Assembly (NCBI RefSeq): GCF_900109165.1
Contig: NZ_FNZF01000001.1
Location: 549,376-613,375 of the forward strand
Direction: 5' to 3'
Origin: Bhargavaea ginsengi
GTDB lineage: Bacteria; Bacillota; Bacilli; Bacillales_A; Planococcaceae
Length of the DNA: 64,000 bases
Under the pieces are notes generated by a model. That model worked only from the letters and a program-made list of their open reading frames with translations, was not told the DNA's origin and did not search any database. Below, one piece after another: positions 57,303 through 64,000 of this stretch. Made by a program: the position numbers and the translations under genes. How positions within the stretch are numbered: position 1 is the first letter of the stretch; each line of letters begins with the position of its first letter.

Positions 57303-57986
57303 TTAGGAACGGCCGTCCATGGCGTCCGCAAACTTTTTCGTGATCAGTTGCGGGCGGGTGATTGCCCCGCCCACTACCACCGCATGCGCCCCGATTTGGA
57401 GCGCCTTCCGTGCTTTTTCCGGTGTATCGATATTGCCTTCCGCGATGACGGGAACCGACACGCGGGAGACGACTTCCTCCAATGCCTCAAGCGGCACATG
57501 ACCTTCCGTGTATGGGGTGTAGCCGACGAGTGTCGTCGCGACGATATCGACACCTGCCCGTTCCGCCTCGACCGCTTCATCGGCGCTTGAACAATCTGCC
57601 ATGAACAGCTGATCCGGGAAGCGGGCTTTAACTTCCGAGAAAAACTCCCCGAACGTCTTTCCGTCCGGACGCGTCCTTCCGGTTGCGTCAAAAGCGATGA
57701 CGCCCACACCTTCTTCATGCAGTTCTGCGACTTCACTGATGGTCGGCGTGATAAACACCGGATGATCGCCGTAATTTTTCTTGATGATGCCGATCAGCGG
57801 CAGATCCACTTCCTTCTTGATCGCCCGGATATCCTTGACCGTATTGGTCCGGATGCCCGCAGCGCCGCCGACTTTGGCCGCCAATGCCATCTTGCCCATG
57901 ATATAGGGATCATGGAGCGGCTCGTCCTCGAGCGCCTGGCAAGAGACGATCAGCCGCCCCTTCAGCCTATCCAAAATTTCCATCAT
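57303..57986 (-). CDS. nanE: N-acetylmannosamine-6-phosphate 2-epimerase
   Basis: A 227-residue TIM-barrel epimerase. It begins [23 protein letters not shown], with [23 protein letters not shown] near 35, [24 protein letters not shown] near 95 containing the catalytic lysine region, and [35 protein letters not shown] near 180-210 for phosphate binding. It converts ManNAc-6-P to GlcNAc-6-P, linking nanK to nagA. First gene of the operon. Two adjacent ATGs (57986, 57983) are possible starts after AGGTGGAG. Confidence 0.94.
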   Translation of the reverse strand: MMEILDRLKGRLIVSCQALEDEPLHDPYIMGKMALAAKVGGAAGIRTNTVKDIRAIKKEVDLPLIGIIKKNYGDHPVFITPTISEVAELHEEGVGVIAFDATGRTRPDGKTFGEFFSEVKARFPDQLFMADCSSADEAVEAERAGVDIVATTLVGYTPYTEGHVPLEALEEVVSRVSVPVIAEGNIDTPEKARKALQIGAHAVVVGGAITRPQLITKKFADAMDGRS

Positions 57987-58046
57987 GACTCTCCACCTTC
58001 ATCCTGGCCACATTGAGGCCGCCTGATTGCGAATTAGGCGACCAAT

Positions 58047-58060
58047 AGTAAACGATTTCA
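58047..58060 (-). promoter_or_regulatory. cre (CcpA) site of the nan operon
   Basis: Minus-strand TGAAATCGTTTACT matches TGWAARCGYTWNCW at 13 of 14 positions and lies at about +1 to +14 from the predicted start point, as in CcpA-repressed operons. Confidence 0.65.
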
Positions 58061-58067
58061 CGAGAAA

Positions 58068-58097
58068 AATATATCACTTTTGATAATTGATTGTCAA
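58068..58097 (-). promoter_or_regulatory. Strong promoter of the nan operon with palindromic operator in the spacer
   Basis: Minus-strand TTGACA (58097-58092, perfect) and TATATT (58073-58068) are 18 bases apart. TGATAATTGATTGTCA (58081-58096) inside the spacer is a 16-bp imperfect palindrome (12 of 16 symmetric) reaching into the -35 box, well placed for the RpiR-type repressor. Confidence 0.75.
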
Positions 58098-58099
58098 AG

Positions 58100-58485
58100 T
58101 AATTTGTATAAATGACAACAACCAATCAAATCGACATGTCAGGTATCTCAATAGTTCCCACTCCGGTTAACCGAACAATTTCCTCCTACCACTACTTTAG
58201 ACCCTTTCGCAAAGGTTCTATTTACCCAGAATTTCAATTCACCCTCAAGATGTATGATTCCAAACGAATAGTTTAATAGAATCAAAAGTCCGAACTTTGG
58301 CAAAAGCCATTGTCATGCCATTTTGCCCCCGGCATGATAAGCAGGAAGGGAGGAAAACGGACTAAAGTAGGAAGCAAAGTAAAGACTCTGTAAAATTCGT
58401 TAAATTCTCTTCTAATCTATTGAAACAGCTCTGATTCTCCCCCACGATTCATAATGGACTTCACACAAAAAGGAGCGAACACTAC
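58100..58485. other. Intergenic region upstream of the nuclease gene
   Basis: About 385 AT-rich bases without a convincing reading frame. A ribosome site AAAAGGAG lies nine bases before the nuclease start. I cannot place a nuclease promoter with confidence; TTGAAA at about 58419 and CATAAT at about 58450 are too far apart to pair. GGAAGGGAGG near 58351 resembles a ribosome site but no reading frame follows. Confidence 0.5.
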
Positions 58486-61400
58486 ATGAATCAAAAGCGT
58501 TGGCGCAGGCCATTGAATGGCCTGCTGTCCGCAAGCCTGATGCTGAGCCTGATGGTTCCGGCGATCCCGGCAACCGCAAATGCGGAAACTGCGACAGAAG
58601 ACCTGCTAATTTCGGAATACATTGAAGGCAGCAGCTTCAACAAGGCACTGGAGCTCTATAATGGCACCGGAGCAGAAGTTGACCTCGGGGCTTATTCCCT
58701 CGAACTGTATGCAAACGGCTCCTCTTCGCCGAGCAATTCCCTCAAACTTTCCGGCACACTCCCGGCGGGCGAAACCTATGTATTGGCTCATAACCAGGCA
58801 GTTCCGGACATCCTAGGCAAGGCCGATCTTCTGAATCAGACCGTCATCAACTTCAACGGTGACGATGCGGTCGTCCTGAAAAAAGACGGGCAGGCAGTTG
58901 ATTCAATTGGCCAGGTTGGCGAACGGCTGGAGTTTGGCAAGGACCTGACACTTGTACGGAAAGCGGCTGTATCAGCCGGGGATAAGGTCATTAATGACCC
59001 ATTCGACCGGACAACTGAATGGGATGAGTTCGGAAAAGATGATTTCTCAAATCTCGGTTCCCACCTTCAGGAAGGCGGCCCGTCTGATCCCGAAGAGCCG
59101 GTTGATACCATTTCCATCGCGGATGCCCGTGCCCTCCCTATCGGCGAGACTGTCACCATCAAAGGCGTGGTCGCAGCCAACCTGAAAAACACAATCTCCG
59201 TCCAGGACGAAACAGGCGGCATCGCAATCCGCCCCACTTCCCTCGGACTTGAAGTCGGTGAGGAAGTGACCCTCACCGGGACACTCGCAGACTACCGCGG
59301 CCTTCTGCAGCTGGACAGCGCGACTGTAGTCAACCGTGCGGACGCGGAAGCACCTGCGGCAAAATCCGTCACGGGCGACCAGATTGGAGAAGCGCTTGAG
59401 TCACAGCTGGTCACCGTAAGCGGCGTGACGCTCGGCGACATGTCCGGCGGCAGCTCTTGGGCAAACTTCACCGCAACCGACGGCAACGGAGAGTTCATCG
59501 TCCGTGATGAAACCAACCAGCTCGGCCTTGAAGAAGGCATGGCCTATGAGTCGGTCACCGGCATTGTCCAGCAGTTCGATGATGCCTATCAGATTATCCC
59601 GCGCGGCGCCGAAGACATCGTTGCTGACAGCACGATCCTCCGTCCTGCATCGGCTACTCCGGGTTCCGGCACATACGTCGGTCCTCAGGAAGTGACCCTC
59701 ACGACGACAACGGCGGGTGCCGATATCCTTTACACGGTGGATGGCTCCGATCCGGCTGAAAACGGCACGGTCTATGAAGGCCCGGTGACCATCAGTGAAG
59801 ACACTGTCCTGAAGACTGTGGTCCGGAATGCGGACGGCGAGTTCAGCGAAATGTCCATTTATGAGTACACGATCACCGAAGCACTCCGTATCCATGACAT
59901 CCAGGGCGCCGACCACTTCTCATCATTTGACGGCCAGCGGGTCGAAGGTGTGGAAGGGATTGTCACGTACCACTACGAGCTAAACGGAGCGCATTATTAC
60001 CACGTCCAGACACCGGACGAGCTTGCGGATGAAGACCCGCATACATCCGAAGCGATTACACTCTACGCAGGAAGTAAAGGCTGGCCGGTCCAGGTCGGCG
60101 ATTTGGTCTCCGTCTCCGGTGAAGTAAGCGAGTATGCGATCGACGGCTACTCCGACCGCCATGATTCCGACCTCCCGATTACTCAGATTAACGTGCGCGA
60201 TGACCGTGGCGGACAGGTGACCGTGCTCGAACGCGGCCTCGACCTACCGGAACCGGTCGTGATCGACGAGTCGAACCTCCCGACCGAGACCGTTGACGAT
60301 GACGGGCTCACCGTCTTCGATCCGGAATCGGATGCCATCGACTTCTGGGAAAGCCTTGAAGGCATGCGAGTGACGGTAGGTGACGTCCGTGCAGTCGGAC
60401 CTCAGGAACACGGAGACCTCGTCACCGTACTTGAAAACTGGCCTGAGGAAACAATCCACGGCGGTATCCTTTACAAGGAAGGCGACCAGAATGCGGAGCG
60501 CATCCAGTTCCGTCTCGAGCCAAACGGCCCTGCGCGTGACTTTGAAGTCGCGACAGGCGACCGGTTCGAAGGCCCGAACACCGGCGTCGTCGGCTACTCG
60601 TTCCAGAACTACAAGATCTTCGCTTCCCTCGATGAGATGCAGGCGAACCATGTAGAAGGTGACACTTCGCCTGAACAAACGACAATCGTTAAAGATGAAG
60701 ACAAGCTGACGATCGCTTCCTACAACCTTGAGAACTTCTCGAACAACACAAAGACCACATCCGATGACAAGGCTCGCAAGCTCGCCCGCGTATTTGCCGT
60801 GGATATGCAGAGCCCGGACATTGTCGGTGTGACCGAAGTCCAGGACAATAACGGCCCGGATGCCGGTGACTCCGATGCATCCGAGTCGTACCAGCGCCTG
60901 ATCGACGCCATCGTCGAGGCGGGCGGCGTCCGCTATGAGTACGCCAACATCAACCCGGTCAACGATGAAGACGGCGGGCAGCCTGGCGCGAACATCCGTG
61001 TCGGCTTCCTCTACAACCCGGAACGCGTTTCCCTCACTAACGGGATTCCTCACGGTGATGCGACAACCGCTGTCGGCTACGAAGACGGTAAGCTCACGCT
61101 TAACCCGGGACGCATCGCGCCGAACGACCCGGCATTCGAAGACAGCCGCAAGCCGCTTGCGGCACAGTTCGACTTCCAGGGCGAAAGCGTCGTTGTGATC
61201 GCGAACCACTGGAACTCCAAGAGCGGAGACACGCCGATCTTCGGCAAGATTCAGCCGCCGGTCCTCGGCAGTGAAACACAGCGCATCGAGATTGCCAAGC
61301 TCGTCCACGGCTTCGTGGAAGACGTGAAAGCAGACAATCCTGACGCGAATGTCGTTGCGGTCGGTGACTTCAATGACTACCAGTTCGCGGAACCGCTCAA

Positions 61401-63036
61401 GATCCTGGAAGGCGACATCATGACCAATATGATCAACCATGTCGATGCGCCTGACCGCTACACGTACATTTACCAGGGCAACTCGCAGGTGCTTGACCAC
61501 ATCGTCGTCTCGAACAATCTCGTCGAAGACACGGAAATTGACATCCTGCACGTCAATGCGGACTTCACCGACATGGCGGGCCGTGCAAGTGACCATGACC
61601 CGCTCATGGTTCAGCTCGACCTCGTCAAAGGTATGGAATTCGAGCCGATTGAGCCGAAAGATCACTATGTCTTCGACAAGCCTGACAAAAAGAAAGTAAC
61701 GATCGGCAAACAGAGCGTCTCCGTCACAATTAATGAGCGCGGCATCATCCCGAACGGTCTTCACCTGAATGGTCGCTACGCCGAACTCCATGGTGAAGGC
61801 TTCAAGAATCAGACCGTTTATGTAAAGCCGAAAAAAGACGGCACGATCATCGACGCCAAAGGCACTGAAGTGAAGGAACTGATCATCGAAGGTGCGAAGC
61901 CGCTTGAAATCCGCGGCGGCGAAAACATCCAATCGATCAAGTTTGAGAAAAAAGCTTCTCCGGAACTTTTGACACTCTATGATTCCAAAGGCCGGCTGAT
62001 CGGCCTTCCCGGTGAGGAAAAGCCGGCACCGGAAACAAATAAGGCACCTGAAGTCTCCTCCCCTATTGAAGACCGGAGCGTGACTGAAGGAGAGACAGTC
62101 ACCATCGACCTCAACGGACATTTTGCAGATCCTGACGGCGACCCTCTCACCTATTCGGCAACAAAGGGAACGCTCTCCGGAAGCACTCTGTCGCTTGATC
62201 TTGAAGCCGGCACTCACCTTGTTGCGGTGACGGCAACAGATGGCAAGAAAAGCGCAACTGCCCGCTTCAGCGTGACAGTCGAAGAGGCTGAGCAGCCTGT
62301 TATCCCGGAGGAGCCGGTTAATCCTGACGGTTATTACAACGGAACCGAAGGCCTGGAAGGCGAAGCCCTGAAAGCAGCCCTCCATGACATCATCTCTGAG
62401 CAGGAAGTGCTGACCTATAAACAGGTCTGGGATGCACTACGCCTGACGGATGAGGATCCGGACAACCCTGACAACGTCATCCTGTTCTACTCACAACAGT
62501 CCCGCTCCAAGGACCGTAACGGCGGACAGGTCGGTGACTGGAACCGCGAGCACGTCTGGGCCAAGTCCCATGGCGACTTCGGCACATCGATGGGACCCGG
62601 CACGGACATCCATCACCTCCGACCGACAGACGTCCAAGTAAACAGCTCTCGCAGCAACCTTGACTTCGACTACGGCGGCAACCCGGTCAACAACTGCAGC
62701 GGATGCCTGCGCGACGGCGATTCCTTCGAAGCGCCGGATGAAGTCAAAGGCGACGTTGCCCGGATGCTCTTCTACATGGCAACCCGCTATGAGGAAGGCG
62801 ACCGTGTGGATCTCGAACTCAACGAGCGGGTAAACAACGGCAGTGCCCCGTACCACGGCAAACTGTCCGTCCTGCTGGAATGGCATGAGATGGACCCGGT
62901 CAGCGAATATGAGCAGAACAGGAATGATGTCATCTTCGAGATCCAGGGCAACCGCAACCCGTTCATCGACAACCCGGAATGGGCGGAGTCGATCTTCGGC
63001 AACGGTGCGGAAAACCAAGCAGATCCAGCAGCATAA
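58486..63036 (+). CDS. Giant secreted nuclease with exo/endonuclease/phosphatase and endonuclease-I domains
   Basis: A 1516-residue extracellular protein. Signal peptide at 1-33 (hydrophobic SASLMLSLMVPAIPATANA). A lamin-tail-like domain follows (about 35-165, LISEYIEGSSFNKALELYNG), then OB-fold regions (about 205-385), a chitobiase C-terminal-type repeat (about 390-465, ADILYTVDGSDPAENGTVYE), another OB-like stretch, and an ExeM-like endonuclease/exonuclease/phosphatase domain (about 740-1045, IASYNLENFSNN, GVTEVQDN, ANHWNSKSG, VGDFND, SDHDPL). After a beta-rich spacer and an Ig/cadherin-like repeat (about 1185-1270), an endonuclease-I domain closes it (about 1281-1508, NREHVWAKSHG, GTDIHHLRPTD). 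No sortase signal or S-layer repeats are visible. Probably a DNA/RNA scavenger at the cell surface or medium. Confidence 0.92.
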   Translation: MNQKRWRRPLNGLLSASLMLSLMVPAIPATANAETATEDLLISEYIEGSSFNKALELYNGTGAEVDLGAYSLELYANGSSSPSNSLKLSGTLPAGETYVLAHNQAVPDILGKADLLNQTVINFNGDDAVVLKKDGQAVDSIGQVGERLEFGKDLTLVRKAAVSAGDKVINDPFDRTTEWDEFGKDDFSNLGSHLQEGGPSDPEEPVDTISIADARALPIGETVTIKGVVAANLKNTISVQDETGGIAIRPTSLGLEVGEEVTLTGTLADYRGLLQLDSATVVNRADAEAPAAKSVTGDQIGEALESQLVTVSGVTLGDMSGGSSWANFTATDGNGEFIVRDETNQLGLEEGMAYESVTGIVQQFDDAYQIIPRGAEDIVADSTILRPASATPGSGTYVGPQEVTLTTTTAGADILYTVDGSDPAENGTVYEGPVTISEDTVLKTVVRNADGEFSEMSIYEYTITEALRIHDIQGADHFSSFDGQRVEGVEGIVTYHYELNGAHYYHVQTPDELADEDPHTSEAITLYAGSKGWPVQVGDLVSVSGEVSEYAIDGYSDRHDSDLPITQINVRDDRGGQVTVLERGLDLPEPVVIDESNLPTETVDDDGLTVFDPESDAIDFWESLEGMRVTVGDVRAVGPQEHGDLVTVLENWPEETIHGGILYKEGDQNAERIQFRLEPNGPARDFEVATGDRFEGPNTGVVGYSFQNYKIFASLDEMQANHVEGDTSPEQTTIVKDEDKLTIASYNLENFSNNTKTTSDDKARKLARVFAVDMQSPDIVGVTEVQDNNGPDAGDSDASESYQRLIDAIVEAGGVRYEYANINPVNDEDGGQPGANIRVGFLYNPERVSLTNGIPHGDATTAVGYEDGKLTLNPGRIAPNDPAFEDSRKPLAAQFDFQGESVVVIANHWNSKSGDTPIFGKIQPPVLGSETQRIEIAKLVHGFVEDVKADNPDANVVAVGDFNDYQFAEPLKILEGDIMTNMINHVDAPDRYTYIYQGNSQVLDHIVVSNNLVEDTEIDILHVNADFTDMAGRASDHDPLMVQLDLVKGMEFEPIEPKDHYVFDKPDKKKVTIGKQSVSVTINERGIIPNGLHLNGRYAELHGEGFKNQTVYVKPKKDGTIIDAKGTEVKELIIEGAKPLEIRGGENIQSIKFEKKASPELLTLYDSKGRLIGLPGEEKPAPETNKAPEVSSPIEDRSVTEGETVTIDLNGHFADPDGDPLTYSATKGTLSGSTLSLDLEAGTHLVAVTATDGKKSATARFSVTVEEAEQPVIPEEPVNPDGYYNGTEGLEGEALKAALHDIISEQEVLTYKQVWDALRLTDEDPDNPDNVILFYSQQSRSKDRNGGQVGDWNREHVWAKSHGDFGTSMGPGTDIHHLRPTDVQVNSSRSNLDFDYGGNPVNNCSGCLRDGDSFEAPDEVKGDVARMLFYMATRYEEGDRVDLELNERVNNGSAPYHGKLSVLLEWHEMDPVSEYEQNRNDVIFEIQGNRNPFIDNPEWAESIFGNGAENQADPAA

Positions 63037-63045
63037 AAATCTCAA

Positions 63046-63076
63046 AAGAAGGCCCGGCATTGAGCCGGGCCTTCTT
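63046..63076 (+). terminator. Terminator of the nuclease gene
   Basis: AAGAAGGCCCGGC and GCCGGGCCTTCTT form a perfect 13-bp stem with a five-base loop, ten bases after the stop codon. Confidence 0.93.
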
Positions 63077-63081
63077 AATTA

Positions 63082-63121
63082 AAAACAGGGAGGCCGACTT
63101 CAGCCGGCGCCTCCCTGTTTT
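63082..63121 (-). terminator. Terminator of the YkvI-like gene
   Basis: AAAACAGGGAGGC and GCCTCCCTGTTTT form a perfect outer stem, 18 bases after the minus-strand stop codon at 63139. Confidence 0.9.
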
Positions 63122-63138
63122 CGTATGATGATGGAACC

Positions 63139-64000
63139 TTATGATACTGTTTCGCTGCTGACCCTTGCCCCACCGGCAACTTTTCGTACCCAGTAGATGA
63201 CGACTGCGGCGATGAGAACAAGACCAAGATAACCGGTGATCGGATAAAGCGTTCCGACCAGGCTGACAAACCCGACAAAGCTGAGGGCAAAGCCTCCGAT
63301 TCCGAACAGAACAACCAGGACTTTGAATCGCTTTGTACCGGCCTCCGAAACCCGTGCAGTAAAGGAATACAGCATACCAACAGCCGTATTGTAGATCATG
63401 CAGAGCAACACAACTGCCATAATATTTGCAAGAACCGGCGAGATTTCAGCTGCAAGCGCCAATGTCGGCATTGCTGCACCGCTAACTGCATCCAGTTTGG
63501 TCAGCATGGCGAGGTTGACGAGCAGAATCAGGACACCCAATAGTCCTCCGCCGATTGCGCCTCCGATCGCTGCCGTCTTGCGGTCTTTGACCGTTCCGCC
63601 CATGACCGCCAGCATCGAAGCACTGCACGCGATGTTAAACGAAACATACAGGAATGCGCTCAGCAGCCAGTGAGGAGCTGCCGCATCCTGTTCCTGGGCA
63701 AGACGCGCAATCTCCGCACTCGAGATATCAGCCGTTAATACTGAATAGCCTGCCAGGAGGATGATTAGGGCCACCAGGAACGGCGTGATGGCACCGATCA
63801 CCGTAATGATTTTCTGGACGTTCATCAGAACGGTCACCATGGTGGCCACGACCATGAACATACTGCCGACAACGGCAGGAATTCCGAACTGCTCTTCAAA
63901 AAGCGACCCTGCTCCGGCATACATGATAACGGCAACACCGAACAGGAAGAATGTAATGACTGCATCCACGAACATCCCGATCGGCTTCCCGCAGATTTTA
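63139..64000 (-). CDS. YkvI-family membrane protein, N-terminus beyond the window
   Basis: The frame is open to the right edge, giving 286 visible residues with eight or nine hydrophobic segments. The pattern fits the YkvI family, distant relatives of the APC transporters of around 340 residues: FFLFGVAVIMYAGAGSLFEEQFG, PFLVALIILLAGYSVL, SAFLYVSFNIACSASMLAVMGGTVKDRKTA near the middle and LYPITGYLGLVLIAAVVIYWVRK at the end. About 60 N-terminal residues are missing. Substrate unknown. Confidence 0.8.
   Translation of the reverse strand, partial: KICGKPIGMFVDAVITFFLFGVAVIMYAGAGSLFEEQFGIPAVVGSMFMVVATMVTVLMNVQKIITVIGAITPFLVALIILLAGYSVLTADISSAEIARLAQEQDAAAPHWLLSAFLYVSFNIACSASMLAVMGGTVKDRKTAAIGGAIGGGLLGVLILLVNLAMLTKLDAVSGAAMPTLALAAEISPVLANIMAVVLLCMIYNTAVGMLYSFTARVSEAGTKRFKVLVVLFGIGGFALSFVGFVSLVGTLYPITGYLGLVLIAAVVIYWVRKVAGGARVSSETVS

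Noticed and set aside
58380-58425. Pho-box-like TTTAAC and TTTACA motifs before the nuclease gene
   Set aside because: They occur on the wrong strand for activation of the nuclease gene and match only loosely. AT-rich DNA gives such motifs by chance.
60244-62385. A 713-codon minus-strand frame opposite the nuclease gene
   Set aside because: It lies wholly within the coding sequence of a clearly identified nuclease and has no ribosome site or recognisable domain.
1-64000. CRISPR arrays, insertion sequences, prophage, integron or restriction-modification genes
   Set aside because: No transposase, integrase, capsid, cas or methylase-endonuclease product is among the plausible genes. The 21-bp repeats are too degenerate and lack spacers of constant unique sequence, so they are not CRISPR.

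Overview
The window looks like the chromosome of a low-to-mid GC Gram-positive bacterium of the order Bacillales, probably Planococcaceae-like (inference). The support is its gene neighbourhoods, which match Bacillus: a YwrD-like gamma-glutamyltransferase beside two half-size chromate transporters, a pxpB-pxpC-pxpA (kipI/kipA/ycsF) cluster with a YcsG-like transporter, and an artPQR-type ABC importer. Purine-rich Shine-Dalgarno sites, frequent TTG/GTG starts and several CcpA-type cre sequences agree with this. I see no rRNA, tRNA, CRISPR array, prophage or insertion sequence. Most genes are on the minus strand.

Region by region. 1-9.9 kb: the start of a patatin-like gene, an acetyltransferase, ribokinase, a SpoIIAA-like protein, the ywrD/chrA pair, a DUF1646 membrane protein, an RsgA GTPase with its own promoter, leader peptide and attenuator, and three tandem secreted coiled-coil proteins. 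9.9-13.6 kb: the 5-oxoprolinase operon with an NRAMP-like permease that lacks the metal-binding residues. 13.7-20.6 kb: DUF3231, DUF4385 with an HrtAB/MacB-like ABC pair, a PH-domain protein, an RlmA-type methyltransferase and an amino-acid ABC importer. 20.7-25.6 kb: a TetR-controlled module (cytosine-permease-like transporter, DUF917, hydantoinase-like ATPase) bounded by a near-identical 32-bp repeat. 25.9-29 kb: an ornithine-cyclodeaminase-family gene and an MHS-family transporter, divergent from an XRE-cupin regulator across a doubled palindromic operator.

29-41 kb is a large catabolic cluster: a CdaR-type regulator, a GlcD/GlcF-like 2-hydroxyacid dehydrogenase, a TRAP transporter, an SDR, a PPC/DUF296 protein, an acyl-CoA ligase, a thiolase with its OB-fold partner, and a BASS-family transporter. 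Many junctions overlap, and it is preceded by a promoter with a cre site. The suggested route is uptake of a hydroxy- or oxo-acid, oxidation, CoA activation and carbon-carbon cleavage; the substrate is unknown. 41-50 kb holds two paralogous pRiA4b ORF-3-like proteins, an MFS transporter, a PatB/MalY beta-lyase, a HemY/CgoX-type oxidase, a phosphoribosyltransferase and AlkA. 50-58 kb is a sialic-acid locus (nanE, nanA, an SSS transporter, a flavoprotein, a ROK kinase, an RpiR regulator, nagA) with a strong promoter, a palindrome across its spacer and a cre site near the start point. 58.5-63 kb is a 1516-residue secreted protein carrying two different nuclease domains. The window ends inside a YkvI-like gene.

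Four intergenic stretches carry degenerate tandem repeats of 21-bp period (about 1.7, 18.1, 25.7 and 49.1 kb); two of them share one consensus in opposite orientation. The strongest candidates for something undescribed are the rsgA leader/attenuator, the 21-bp repeats, the secreted coiled-coil triad and the 29-41 kb catabolic cluster.
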